Source: Helochares maculicollis (lineage: Eukaryota > Arthropoda > Insecta > Coleoptera > Hydrophilidae). From it: a DNA stretch of 64,000 bases. The stretch covers positions 1 to 64,000 of the forward strand of contig JAWQRO010000039.1 in assembly GCA_033557835.1 (NCBI GenBank), written 5' to 3'. Below are positions 11,690-24,812 of this stretch, in pieces. The notes below the pieces were generated by a model, which saw only the letters and a list, made by a program, of their open reading frames with translations, had not been told where the DNA came from and did no database searches. A program made the position numbers and the translations under genes. The number at the start of each line of letters is the position of its first letter. The stretch's first letter is position 1.

Positions 11690-13490
11690 GGTTTTGGTTA
11701 AAAATTAATGACTATAAATAAAAAAAATTTGAGTGTCTCCACTCAACATTCCCATATTATATGCACTGCATAAATATTAATAACTAAACAACAGAAATCT
11801 ACATGCTCTGTAAAAATATAAACAATATTTTTAATTTTCACGATTTACACATGCATCTTTGCATATATTCAATATATCATTATATTCATATCGAATACTT
11901 TTTTTTTAATACATATATAAATGGGCCATTTTAATGTAACATATGTAGACTGATATTGAACGGCTTTTGCAAAGGGTCCAATTTTAAAATGTCAATCCAT
12001 AATTAAAATATGGGCTTATATTTTGTAATATAAATTCATAACTAATAATCTGGAGTGTCTCCACTCAACATTCCCTTATAAATATATGTACGACATAAAA
12101 GTACCTGCGATTAATAATAAAACTACAAACGTTTACGTGTGCTTCAAAACTAAAAGCAAAAGATTTAATATCCATAATTAACACTAATGTCAATGTTCAA
12201 CAAATTAATATATTTATAAGGAATATTCAATTCTTTTTCAGTACATATATATCATCGGAATGTTTTTAATATTTCTTTATGTAATGTAAATACTTTGTGT
12301 TTAAAAAATATATATACTCTTAACTAATCTGCAATATGAAATGCTTATAAATACCTTTTGCGAAGGCTTGAATTTCAAAATGTGAATTCATAACTAAAGA
12401 AAGAGTCCAATTTTAGAACATAAATTCATAAATAAGAAAAATGAAATTTATGACGGTAAAAACCCACTTCAAGTTTTCAAATTTACATGGAACTATTTAC
12501 TATTGCTATATTTTCCATGTTTAGTATTTTTGTAAAAAATTTTATTCCAAGGCCTACTAAATTTGGAATTTTAAAAATTATAAAAATAGCACTTCCGGAG
12601 CTCCGATCAAGCTAAAAGTTTGTATCTGTGAGTTCTTTGTGATGTGTAAAATGTGCACAAAATGTCAATTCGATAGCTTTATTTTAAAGACTACTTTACT
12701 TGAAAAAATTTCAAAACTGTAGTTAAACGGGTACTTCCGGTATTACCTCAAACATTGATTCAGATCTAAGTTTTTGCAATAATGGCTGTATACCATATTT
12801 CATCGATCCAGCTCAAACGGTCTGGCTGCTATCGTGTCTACATGCACATACAGGCAACATGCCAAAAATAGTCAAAATGGTTTCAGGGGCATTCAAAACC
12901 TGGAGTATCGTCAAAATCTTGAGGTCAAATTTTTTCATGATCCCAATACATTCCATTTACTATACTTCGTATAGTAATACGGGAATGTAAAAAATAGAAT
13001 TTATATTTATAAAGTCCCACTTCCGGTTTTCAAATTTAAACGGAACTACTATTTATTGAAATCTTTTAATATTTAGCATTTTTACTCCTAGGCCTACTAG
13101 AATTGGAATTTTCAAAATTGTAAAAATGGCAGTACTTCCAGTACTCAGATCATATTGAAACTTTGTATCTGTCAGTTTTTTTGTAATATTTAAGATGCGC
13201 AGAAAATTTAAATCTGATAGCTTATTTTAAAAGACAACTTTACTCGATAAAATTTGAAAACTGTGTAGGTATTTTCAGTGGTACTACATGCATCAAAATT
13301 TCATCGCTTCATCCCAAATGGTCCAACTATTATTGAGTTTACATACACACAGGGAGACATGCTAATAATGGTCAAAATGAAATCGGCTGCACTCAAAATG
13401 TCGAAATTCGTGAAAATCTCAGTCGAATTTTTTCTTCATTCCAATACTTTCCCTTTGTTATACTTCATAAGTAATGCGGAAATGTAAAAA
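11690..13490 (+). repeat. Dispersed non-coding element copies (palindrome-ended family)
   Basis: One copy runs from about 12050 (CTCCACTCAACATTCCC) to about 12990 (TACGGGAATGT). The reverse complement of its right end matches the ACATTCCC of its left end. It ends in a perfect 9-bp stem with 3-bp loop at 12957-12977 (TTACTATAC-TTC-GTATAGTAA). A second, diverged partial copy follows at about 13010-13490. The left-end motif alone also occurs near 11730. Related copies are at 39605-40490 and, inverted, at 47285-48060. No coding capacity is seen, so the element is non-autonomous; its class is uncertain. Confidence 0.75.
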
Positions 13491-14320
13491 TTGAATAATT
13501 AATTGCAATACCTCAATAAATGAGTGACAGATGATGTATGGTCAGAAATGAAAACATGATCAATGTTATGTGGATAGAGTTGACGTTTGAATGAATTAAG
13601 TTAGGGACAATGGGAAAAGTGAAACTTCCAACCCTTCATATTATTCTTTATTGGCTAATATGTGCTTATATACCTTAATAAATAGGACAAAATACAATTA
13701 AATACAATATAATATTAAGCTTAACACCTAAGATATGTAAAAAAAAGAACAAAAGACATTTGTGCTCTGTTAAAACACATTACGAACATGGATACACTTA
13801 TCTTACCTCCTTTAAAATGCTATGCGTTCTTTTATTCAAATATAAAACAATATAAAAAATGTCTTATTTTATTCTTTATATACAGACGAAATGCATTATC
13901 TGGTATTATTATCATAAAACCTTACCTACCTTACAATTTAATCATGATTAATGTTATTCACGTAAAAATTCTACAAAAAGGAAAATTGTATACACTGCTT
14001 TCGAAATATACTGTTACAAAGGTTTTCAGTGGTGAAAATGGCAATTTTTTTGCTTTATTAATTTTTGTATATAAAGGCCTATAATTGGCAGTTTGGCAAT
14101 TATTTAACGTCTTTCTGGTTTTACAATCGTTAATCGATAATTAAGTACATAAACAGTCACGTTCGATGAAAATGTAAATTAATCCAAAAAATGTCTTATT
14201 GAATTAGGTTTAATACAATTATTTATAATAAAAAGTATGTATAATAAATAAAAAGGGCTGATTACACCCTCGGCTTGGACTCTCTGATAAAAATAAATAA
14301 CAAATTAAAATTACGGTTGT
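13491..14320. other. Gene-free stretch with fascin 3' flank
   Basis: AT-rich sequence without a recognised gene. The part nearest 14320 should be the 3' untranslated region of fascin. The open frame at 13788-14084 has strongly AT-biased codons and no domain. Confidence 0.4.
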
Positions 14321-17300
14321 TTAGTATTCCCACTTTGTTGCGTGTTCAATATTTGAGTCGCCTAAGTGGAAGGAACCATTTTTACTGGCGGTGAGGTAGC
14401 TTCCGCCTACGGTTTTTATGCATAGGCGGGTCGGCTCTCGCAGTTCCAAATAGAATCCTTCAGGAGTATCTGAATCAGCTGTGACGCCCTCGCTGTCCAC
14501 GTGCCAATATTTACCATTTTGCCCTTTGAAGTAGACCACTCCCTTATCAGCTCGTTCGACTTGTATTGTCTCATAAGTGGCTTTATTGCATTCCAATTTG
14601 GGGTTACTAGCTGATTTGTAGCCGACAAAGCCTTGTTCGGATTTTAAGACCAAAATTGGTCGGTTTACTAGGTAGAAGAAATATTTGCAAGTGTCGTCTA
14701 CGGTATCTGAGGTGGCGTAGAGGTGTCCTGACCGTTTTGTTATCACATATCGTCCATTGTTAGCACGGAAAGCTACAGAACCATCGCCTTGCCAGACGAG
14801 ATCAAAAAGTGCGTTAGATGACCTTTTGTCACCGGCTGCTTGAATTCCGCCCCCAGTTTCTAAAGTCCAATATCTATCTTGCATTGTTCTGATGTACCAT
14901 CTTTTTGTGCTCCAGTCAAATTCGAGCTGGAATGTTTCGTGATCTGAGATTTCATCCTGGTTTGCAGTTACGTCAACACCTGAAACAAATTTAGGATTAA
15001 ATATGATGCTTTACTTAGCTTCGTTTGCTTGAATTTTAGAATCATGATAAATTATTCTATTTGTTCCTTCTGGTTAGTGCATAATTTCGGTTTGAATTGC
15101 ACCCATCATTAATAATTAGAGTGGCGAGCATTCCTCTTCTGACAATACAGAATTATCACAACTACTTAAAATCTACAAGTGACATAAAACCAACCTCCAA
15201 CTATTAGTTGGAATATGAGCAAGCAAAATTGATGCAACAGACGAAGAACTTATTTTCGTTCAATTCTACAGATTTCCAAAATCACTATGAAAGGTAAGTT
15301 AAAAATCAAGTAGCAAGTTCTTAGAAGTTGAAGTCATACGAGACAGGAACAGTCCATTGTGATGCTCATTATGGATTGTGCCAAACTAAATAGACACATC
15401 AGAAACAACATAACGGTCATAGACTACAGCTAATAAAATTTCATAGCAATATCAAATAGGGTTCTAGTTCTTGGTATCGACAAACTGCTCGAGAATATAG
15501 GAAGTGATATTTATGATGAAAGGAAAGAGTATGTCGAAAATACCATTTTCTACAGATTATATACAGAAGAAGTAATGATTCATTAAGTATATCTAAAAGG
15601 AAATAACTTATCTTCTAAAGATTATTTTGAATGCTGAACCTCATAATCATGGATTTCAACAAGACAAAATAGATCATTAACTCATCGATTTGTTGCACAA
15701 TTTTAAGGAACTTAATTGGAAGGTGCTAATATGGAGACTATCATTTCCTAACTTTGCAACTTTGCAAAATTAACTTATAGATCATACGAGCAAGATATGA
15801 AGATATCAACACAGATGGTAGTGTTTTCAGATAGGCTGAACATGGTATTACTTTCTCAAAACTGTACAATTTAAAACTTAGTGCCACTCTAAGAAAAATT
15901 TATAAAAGAGGCATAAACATGACTTGATATAGGAAGCTTACACTGATAATCTGATTCAATTCTATTTGTAGTGCTCAAGATAAGGAAGTAAAAAAATAGA
16001 TTTCGTTACCATTTCAAAGAAGCAATTTTACCACCAGAAATAGAAGTTTGTAACTGCAGGCACAAAATATTCGCTACAGAGATCATTTTTTCGTTTCCTT
16101 ATTTTGGATTGTTTTTAGTATAACAGAAAAATTTGTTGAACATAATTATTTGCATTGATATTCCACGTCTTTTTTTACTAAGCCTTAAAATCGGAACATT
16201 TGTGAATAGTATTTTGCTAGATTCGGTTGCAAAATTGTTGAAAATAAGCTTAACACAACTACAACAAATCTGTAATTTTATTAAGCAAAGCTGGTTGTAC
16301 TACGAGAGTGAATGTCATGATAGGATTTCTGTCTAAAAAAATACAATGCAATTATTTTCATTCTACTATAGTTAAGATCATATCAGGCACCTCAAAACAG
16401 GTCATGCTATTGAGGGAAGAAAAGAAATCCAAAGAAAATTAGGAGTTTTAGAAAATTTTCTGTTATTTAGATATATTCTACATGTAGTTCCCATTTTCTT
16501 GTAGTCTAGCTACTCTTCTATATCAAACATGATGTGATGTTTAAATAAAAAACAAATATTTGCAGAGCCACCAGTTTTACATGATGTAATTGGATTGTTA
16601 GAACTGCAGTTGAGTTGTTATTTTGATCATTAATATACTTAAATGAAAATACGCCGTTCCCCAAAATTGCCAGTACCCTTTAATGATTACTTTCACACAA
16701 GATCGCCAGTTTTTGCATTTTCAAGGACAAAACTCACCAAATCAAGTCTTTATTCACTTTAAGTGGCTCCACATACATTTTTAAGAAGATTTCGGCATAT
16801 TAAAATATTGATGAGCAAAATTAATTTGACAATTCAACTGACATGTGTTGAAAAATGGGAGGCAAAACCATCTTTACATTAGAACTAAATTTATGCAAAT
16901 TTAAACACTTCTTCATTTACCATAAGTTTTGCAAACCCTCTTGTCTTTTCATCAATTTTTATTAAAAAGGGATGGAGAGATGTTGAGTTATGTGGCGCAT
17001 TGTTTTTGATGACAAATCAATATCTCAATTTTATCTCTTGTTGTAGTGACATTTTGTAAAATATTTCTTTAAAACTACCCTTTTACGCCCCTGGATTAAA
17101 TGATCATAAAATGAAAATATACGTTCCTGATTATTTTCAAGGGGTTCAGCATACCAATTTTCTCGTTTCTGTGATCAGAGGTTTATATATTACAGGTACT
17201 TTTACAAATAAATTCAGACCTCACCTCTTAAGCGTTTTTAAATTGCATTCTCAAAGGACGGAGAAGCGCGGATTTTTTTATTTTGAAGAAGAATCTTAGT

Positions 17301-20300
17301 TTCAAATTTTCTCATCTGTAGCATCAACGATGTTTGCAATTCCGATAACTTTAGGCCACCCCTCGCCCTATTTTAACGCAAACTTGCAAAGCACGGCGTT
17401 GCCCGCATTTGTTTGCTTTTATAGAAGACTTAATGTAATTGGTTTGTCATCGATAGTATTAATGGTTTTTGAGATGTAAGTGTCTCTAGAAGAGACAACG
17501 TTTCAATGCCTCATTTACCCACCAGTAAATTATAGTTTTGAGAAACGGACAAGTATGAGTCTCTTAATTTTGAACGAAGATTCTAACGATTCAATTTTCC
17601 GTTTGTACCATTTTTAGATTTTGCGGTATGAGTCGGCACAAACACATTCAACCCCTCTTTTCACACTCATAGAAACGGAATGTCGAAAATTCCTTCCTTA
17701 TTTGTTACCTACACCTCAGAGGCAATGCATCCAAGAAATTTCACTGTTTTCGGTTCAACGAATTGGGCTGGGCATTGATGAGTCAATCAGTCTGAGGACA
17801 TTTCAGAAACCAGTCGTCTAAATTTATAAATTCATCTAGACATTAAAGTGTTTCATTTTGCTTACGAATTCCGGAATGTTCAGGTTGAAACATAAACCAG
17901 TTTGCGAAAAGTGTCGTATCGTTCCCAGAAGTTATAAAATTGACGCTTAAAATTACGAGGGCGACGTCCCTGGTGTTCGGGTTTTGTTGATAATTTTGAT
18001 TGTGAGGGTGAAGCCCGACTCGGTTGTAAAAATTATATAAACGTGGTGCAATTCGCTGAGCGGTGACCTCAGAAGCCCAAATTAAAGTCGTTCCCGAAAC
18101 AGACTTTCAGTTCGAATTAGATATTTCAAGGCTGATTCTCACTGCAAATTTGCAACAACAAAGCAAATTTTACTATTGTATTAGGCACGCATTCAAGCCA
18201 GTTCTTCTGCATGCTTCACTGAGCAAGCCCCCAAGATAAATGAGTACTTTGACCCAACAATATCTACATCAGAGACGAGGCGATTTGTGTGTATAATCGT
18301 TTTAATTATTTCAGATGCTATTACAGATTAATTTCTTACTTAAGATTGTTTTGTTATAAATAAACAAGCTGGCTGTAGACACAGAAAAAAAACAGTTTTA
18401 AATGAATTATTGCCGAGCTGCTCTTATAGGAAAGGTTGTTAAAAGGAAAAGCACCTTTAAGTACATAATGCGATCCCATTAAGCATGCGGGGAGAGTGTA
18501 GGCGGTGTTTAAATTAAAAGGCATCATGCATTTAAGTCTGCTAAGATTTTTAACGCTGACACTGACTTGAATGTGTTGTAATTAATTTAATGGACGATTT
18601 ATTGCCTTGAAAACCGCCTGACGCGCATATATTTAATAATTATGATGTTAATGTGCATTTAGTGGTTTATTAGTCGGAAGGCACTGAAAGGAATATTTAT
18701 GAGGCAAAAGGAGGTATCGGGGGCTCCCTAGGAAGTTATATTTTGAAATCAGGCACAATACTGAGAGTAATAGACGATTCGAAATAAAATTACGAAGGAT
18801 CTAGTGGATATAAAGGAGACAAGATCTAACGGCCAGGGCTGATCACATCTATCTACTTAAGATTCCATTGGTACTATGGAGGTACAGATCTAAGAGATGG
18901 TAAGGCGTTAATGATTGCAAAAATATTCCCAGGAATTTTAATGAGAACATACGGGGTCCTAAGACGATTTAAGTGATATAGAAAGTTAATAAAACTCGAT
19001 CTGATGCATCGCAAATAAAGTTGTTGTGTGGCTCTGCAAAGGACGTTCAATGAACTCCCAGAGGTAATCAGCAAATATGCTGTATCAAGCAGAGGCGATT
19101 CCGTGTACTCCAATAAACATTCAACGGTACACTTCTTTGATGGGAAGGTTAAAGTCAAAGCCAAGCAACATATTGCGTTGGGAAATTGCAGAATATGTAA
19201 GTTGGATGTAGATTTCTACCGCTTAGCAGATGTCGCGCGGCCGAATTTAGCTGGCGGGCTTCGGCTTCTTCTCTAACACTATGACCTGTTTAATAAGGCT
19301 CAAAAATATTATTTTAATGAGCCAGCAGGCATTTATGCATCGGTACAGAGTTACGAGACCACTTCTAACGCACTAACGATAAAATAATGCGCTGATTAGC
19401 ACAAATACCCGGAGAGGCTTTCACCTAAAAAATGATGCATGCAACAGATTTCTGAGCTTACCTTGTTTGACCGAAACGTATCTGCTGTTCAAGGCTGCGA
19501 CGAAACTGGCTTGCGGCAGGGAATCTTCTAGGGAGAAGAGTTCATCTTTGGTGACGGTTTGGGAGCGGGTTTTCAAGACGGCTTTGGATCCTATGGGGCT
19601 CAAGTAAGCCCCGTTTCTATCCCGTAAAGCCAATTGTCCGCTATGGTATTCCGCTGAGAAGAGGCAGTCTTTAGTGCACGTGTCTACCAGTTTACCTCCA
19701 AGTGAGAGATATTTATTATTGCAAGTATGCAGCGCGTATTTGCCGGACTCATCTTGTCGGAATTCCAAAGTGAAGAGAGTATCTTCTCCCCAGGGAATGT
19801 TGGCGTCAACGTGGATCTCATCGAGATTCTCGGACAAATGAGCGAACCGTTTTCGCCCGATCGATCGTAAATTGACCTATAAAATAAATGTCAAGAATTA
19901 CTTCTGTTGGTTGCTGCAATTCGAGCGAAAAAAGCGCTTGCAATATGAGCGAGAAGTACCTGAGGCCTGGCGGCTAAGTGAACGTGCCAAAATTCGGAGT
20001 CTCCAGGTACTTTGGCAGTGCAGGTTAGTTTGTCGGAACTGGAGCCTAAAAAGTACCCCCTGACGACGTTCCTTAAGGCCCAACGACCAGAGCCGTCTTC
20101 GGCTACGCTGATTTGGAATTTGCAGCCGGGATCCTTTTCGTCACTTTCGCAAGTAACATTTCCGAATGAATCCACGGCTAAATACTTATCCAAATGCGAC
20201 TTCAAATAAATTAGACCTGCGAAAAGTCATAAAACTCGATCACATATGCCATATGTTGCCTAGCAATAATGATTAGCAGTCGGCTCTCTAAATAAACAAC

Positions 20301-20620
20301 AAAAGGCGCAAAACGGCTCTTTTGTGCTTTTAGTGTCAACAGCACGGCCACCAATCTACTTTCTGCAAGCTGTCTGCTAAATAACAAGATTACTACTCAC
20401 TCTCGCTGCTATTGGCCGCATCGGGTTCCAAAGTCCAAATTTGTTTCTTTTTTAAAGATGCTCCATTAGCGTTTATCTTGAACCCGAAGGTTTCCGCTGT
20501 GAGATAGCGGAACTTGGAGTTTATCAAACCTATGGTCCAACATCCTTTTAGATGGTTCTGCGTTATGATATCACCGCAGCCATTCAAATCGCCGTTTGAA
20601 TGTCCGTTCAGGCCGTTCAT
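14321..20620 (-). CDS. sn: Fascin (actin-bundling protein, singed orthologue)
   Basis: Actin filament bundler with four beta-trefoil domains, needed in Drosophila for bristle shape and nurse-cell cytoskeleton. Coding exons are 20620-20401, 20216-19960, 19876-19462 and 14979-14321. All junctions are GT-AG and in frame, giving 516 residues, against about 512 for Drosophila singed. Diagnostic segments include WTIGLINSKFRYLTAETFGF near the start, GRWALRN and HLAARPQ in exon 2, IHVDANIPWGEDTLFTLEF and DELFSLEDSLPQASF in exon 3, and GGIQAAGDKR, RPILVLKSEQGFVGYKS and a WEY terminus in exon 4. The chosen ATG begins the MNGLNGHSNGD N-terminus. A 3' splice site (ATTACAG) at 20643-20641 shows at least one upstream non-coding exon, which I could not place. 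The last intron (about 4.5 kb) shows no gene. Confidence 0.97.
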
Positions 20621-20640
20621 TTTGGCAGTTGTTTTGGGAG

Positions 20641-21755
20641 CTGTAATCAAAACGAAAAAATTTTTAGTCACGCTTCTCGCCCACCGAACGCCGGCTTCCA
20701 GTACAGTAACACCAATTAACATATCTAATATGTAGTGTAATTTGCAAATCTGTCCATAAGGCGCGGTCTCTTTACGCTCTGGTTTTTTCTTCCTGCTTAA
20801 CCAACTGAACCTACTGCTTATTAATCGCCCCGTATAATATATCTTGCATGTTGCTTTAATATCATATAAAACAGTCAATTAATTTTGAACGCGTTTCGTT
20901 TTGATGGCGATCTTCCTTCCTGTAGACTAGATCTATCACAAGCCTACAAACTATCGGGGCACTGCAAGCTATAACATTTATACGTAAAATTGTATATAAA
21001 TATTATATTGTACGTATATAGAGCAGAGATCAATCTATCTGCCCCAATCCCAATCAGTGCTGAGTGCAATTATAGTTGATGTGGATGGTGCATCAATGGT
21101 TAGTGTATAGAATCTAGAAAACGGCGAAGGAGCAATTTAAAATGTAATTGTTATGGTTAATTGCACAAAATTACAACTTAAAATGTTTGTTTAATTGTTT
21201 TGGTGACTGTTCGCTCAGCGCTCCGTCAACAATGTGGCGTTTAGAAAACCTGACGTCTGTCTGCTTTTGTAACAGTAAAAATTAATTAACACACTAAAAT
21301 AGCCGGCGAAAAAACTCTCTGGCATATTGTGCTCGAGCGGAGAGACTTAAAAGAATTGACACCAATCTATCCAATTGGCATTTTATGCGGCAAATTATTT
21401 TTTCATGGGCTTTATCGGAGTTATCTGAGATTGAATTAAAATTAGTATGTGGTAGGGCAGTTAAGACGGCAAAGAACAGCTGGTTATGGCTCTGATGAAT
21501 TAATACACTTTTTATGCTTCTTTTTTTTTAGATGCGAGCTTTATTTGGGCATCGCTGCCTAACACATGGTTGCACGAATTTGCATGTAGTTAACACAGTT
21601 ATGGCCAAAGCCTCCGGATGCACATTAGCGAGCGAGGCAGGTTTATGCGAACTTGAAAATCATTCTCCCTGAACGTGATAAATGCATTTCAGAAGATTTG
21701 AAGAAATCGGATATTTACATTTTGTTTCTAGAATGAATTGCAGATATATTAAAAA
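20641..21755. other. Upstream region of fascin
   Basis: This contains the end of a 5' untranslated intron of fascin (acceptor at 20641-20643) and probably its 5' exon or promoter, but no exon could be fixed. No other gene is seen. Confidence 0.4.
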
Positions 21756-21764
21756 ATCCACAGT

Positions 21765-22440
21765 GCATCCACTGAGCATTCCCGAAATAAGACGGATTTA
21801 ACTATTGGCTTTAATTACTTCATGCAGTTGCCTTTTTAAAACGATTGAAACCTATATAGAATAGTACTCAACTAAGTTTGATTTTCTGTACTCTTTCAAG
21901 TCGTAAGATACAACCGAATATCAACTGATGAATAATATTAATGAGAAATTTGCCTTCTAATACAAAAAAAGTGTACGCTATGCCTTCGGCACCGCCGATT
22001 CGAGCTTCGCTCTCAATTAAGAGCGTCAACCTAAGCTATTAATATCTAAAAACATTTCGGTATTAAAAGCGTCAAGCTGTTCAGCTGTTAAAAACGTCGA
22101 AATTAATTTAAAAAGTGCAGTTGTTTTTTAACATCAAGAATCGTGCACGCTTTGCTTAGGCACAGCTGATTCCAGCTTCGCTTTCAATTAAAAGCGTCAA
22201 CTTAAGAATCTAACAACTACAAATATCCCGCTGCTAAAAACGTAAGCTTAAACTTTTTCAGCTCAAAAGCATTCTGGTTTACGATTGAAAGCGTTAAAAT
22301 CAGCGATAAATAAAAACAAGAAGAATGAGTTATAATACACAAAAATTGGAGCGCAAAAACAAAAATTAAAACATTTAACTGAACATATGAAAGAAAGTAT
22401 AAAAAGCGAAAAACAGAATGTAATTTAAATATTAGAACGT
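21765..22440 (+). mobile_element. Satellite-bearing repeat unit A (short array)
   Basis: The unit begins near ATCCACTGAGCATTCCCGA, followed by a 190-bp conserved left segment that contains ACTCAACTAAGTTTGATTTT. It then has only two to three 46-bp monomers, a middle segment with TCAAGAATCGTGCACGCT, and a right segment with TTAAAATCAGCGATAAATAA. The same parts occur in the same order in unit B immediately to the right. No open frame of note is seen, so it is non-coding and presumably non-autonomous. Confidence 0.75.
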
Positions 22441-22469
22441 CAAAGAAAAATTGTATTTGTAAAATCCAG

Positions 22470-24085
22470 TATCTCCACTCAGCATTCCCGATATGACACG
22501 GTTTTAACTATAGGCTTTAATTATTCTATATAATTGCCTTTTTAAAATGCTTGAAACATATGTAGAATGGTACTCAACTAAGTTTGATTTTCGGTACTCT
22601 TTCTAATCGTAAGCTACAACCGAATATCTACTTATGAATAATATTAATGAAAGAAGTGCAGTTACCTCTTAATACCAAGAAAAATGTACGCTGTTCCTTT
22701 GGCACAGCCGATTTGAACTTTGCTCTCAATCAAGAGTGTTAACCTAAACTATTAATATACAGAAACATTTTGCTATTAAAAGCGTCAATTTAAAATTCTA
22801 ACATCTAGAAGCAGCGACAATCTCAACTCCTAATATCTAAAAATATTCTGCTATATAGAGCGGCAACTACATGTAGAAACATTTCGCTATTAAGAGCGTG
22901 AAATTAAGATTTTAATATCTAAAAACTATCCTGTACTAGAAGCGTCAATCTATGCTCCTAACATATAGAAATATTTCGGTATTAAGAGCGTCAGTTTAAG
23001 ATTCTAACATCTAGAAACATTTTGCTATTAACAACGACACCCTACAGTTCTAATATTTAAAAACATTTTGCTATAAAGAGCGTCAACTTAAGCTTCAAAC
23101 ATGTAGAAACATTTCGCTACTAAGAGTGTTAACTTAAGCCTTTAATATCTAAAAACTATCCGATGTTAAATGCGCCAACCTAAGCTTCTAACATGTAGAA
23201 ACATTCCGCTAGCAAGAACGTCAACCTAAGCTTCTAACATCTAGAAACATTACGCTATTAACGGCGACACTCTACGCTTATAATATTTCTAAACATTCTG
23301 CTATAAAGAATTTTGAGCTTCCAATGTGTAGAAACATTTCGCTACTAAGCGTTTAATATCTAAAAATTATCCGGTATTAAAAGTGCCAACCTAAGCTTCT
23401 AATATGTACAAATATTTCGCTATTAAGATCATCTACTGAAGCTTCCAATATGTAGAAACATTTCGCTACTAAGAGCGTCAACTTAAGCCTTTAATATCTA
23501 AAACATCCCGGTATTACAACGGTGAACCTAATCTAACATTTAGAAATATTTCGCTATTAAGAGCGTCAACCTAAGCTTCTAATATCTAAAAACATACTGC
23601 TTTAAAGAGCGTTAACCTAAGCAATATGTAGCAACATTTGGTTATTAAAATCATTCCGCTATTAAAAGCGTCAAGCTAAGCTTCTAACATATAGAAATAT
23701 TCCGCTACTAAGAGCGTGAACATTAGCTTTCAACATCTAAAAACATTCAGCTATTAAATACGTTAAAATTAATTTAAAAAGTACAGTTGTTTTCTAACAT
23801 CAAGAATCGTGCACGCTGTGCTTTGGCACAGCCGATTCGAGCTTCGCTTTCAATTAATAACGTCAACCTAAGCTACAAACATCCCACTAGTAAGAATATA
23901 AGCTTACACTTATTAAGCTCAAAAGCATTCTATTTTACAATCGAAAGCGTTAAAATCAGCGATAAATAAGACCAGGAAAAATGTTAGAATACATAACAAT
24001 TGGGGTGTAAAGACAAAAATTAGAACGTTTTAACAGAAAACATCTGAAAGAAACTGTAAAATGCGAAAATAAGCATTTGGCAACT
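22470..24085 (+). mobile_element. Satellite-bearing repeat unit B (long array)
   Basis: The left end (CTCCACTCAGCATTCCCGA), left segment, GTGCACGCT middle segment and right segment (TTAAAATCAGCGATAAATAA near 23948-23968) match unit A. Between them lies an expanded array of about 22 monomers instead of two or three. The unit is about 1.6 kb against about 0.68 kb for unit A. The two units are direct repeats with about 30 bp between them. Confidence 0.78.
22735..23765 (+). repeat. 46-bp satellite array
   Basis: The monomer approximates CTATTAAGAGCGTCAACCTA followed by AGCTTCTAACATCTAGAAAC and ATTTCG. Counting the AGCG core through 22895, 22941, 22987, 23033, 23079, 23125, 23171, 23217 and 23263 gives exactly 46 bp each time. 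Monomers diverge moderately. The monomer is related to the array in the protease intron. Confidence 0.92.
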
Positions 24086-24434
24086 GGAATCTGGTTTGGG
24101 TGCCTTGGACACAATTCTAATATACAATCTAATACTATTTCAGAATTAATGGAATTAACTTAGACTCCGTGCTTATCTTCTTTGCTTTCTTTTTGGTCAC
24201 TGCACTATATAAACTCCAGCCTTTAGTTGAGAAGCAGCGAGGATGCGATCCTCTTCTGGAAAACACTATTTTCTCAAGAGAATTATACATCTAATGACTT
24301 TCCGTGCATTCTTGCATGCCCACAGGGAGTAAGTACGCTAGAGCTACTCTGGCAACAGGATGGTCAGACAGGAAAAGGCATGATAATTCTTCAACTGTAT
24401 CAATGTGTTTTATAATTTTATTTCTATTAATTTT

Positions 24435-24812
24435 TTAAAAAGTTAAAAAAAACAAGTGTTGAGATGGGAGTATTTCTAAAATAGAATGAGTAGATAAGGA
24501 ATATTGATAGCTATTATTTACTAGTTTTTTCATCAATAAGCAAGGTTCAATAATCCTAAGATATTCGAAAAGATTCAAATCTCCGTAAATGATACTTTGA
24601 CAATGTGGAGAGTCGACAATTTCCATCTTGTATAAATTAGCAGGTGTGTCAGCATGGCTCGGTCGTAATCTGACCATAGTAACTATAAAATTTTTATCAA
24701 GGTAAGGATATTGCCTAAACCAAAGATGAATTTTAGTATTTTTGCTGCAAAACCCAAATATGTTACATTTGGCAGCTAAGAAAGCTGTCAACAGTCGCTG
24801 CCATTCCTCCAC
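24435..24812 (-). pseudogene. Possible non-LTR retrotransposon 3' ORF tail
   Basis: A 125-codon frame contains RLRPSHADTPANLYKMEIVDSP, then C and a YGDLN...E-P-C pattern. This resembles the conserved tail after the RNase H domain in Jockey/I-type LINE polyproteins (R-L-R-x-G/S-H, L-x-x-x-x-x-DSP-C, GDLNH-x-x-x-x-C). The second and third zinc-binding positions are degraded, and no intact reverse transcriptase is upstream. The assignment rests on pattern similarity only. Confidence 0.45.

Noticed and set aside
13788..14084. 98-codon plus-strand frame
   Set aside because: Lys/Ile/Leu/Tyr-rich translation typical of AT-rich noncoding DNA; no motif.
18030..18115. TATATAAA with a downstream TCAGTT in the fascin intron, considered as an internal promoter
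   Set aside because: The two elements are about 70 bp apart, too far for a core promoter, and no exon follows.
19028..19276. Plus-strand frame inside the last fascin intron
   Set aside because: No splice sites that give a sensible chain and no recognisable domain; overlapped by an equally long antisense frame.
22735..23765. Regular short repeats that could suggest a CRISPR array
   Set aside because: The whole 46-bp period is repeated, with no unique spacers alternating with conserved repeats, and the genome is eukaryotic.
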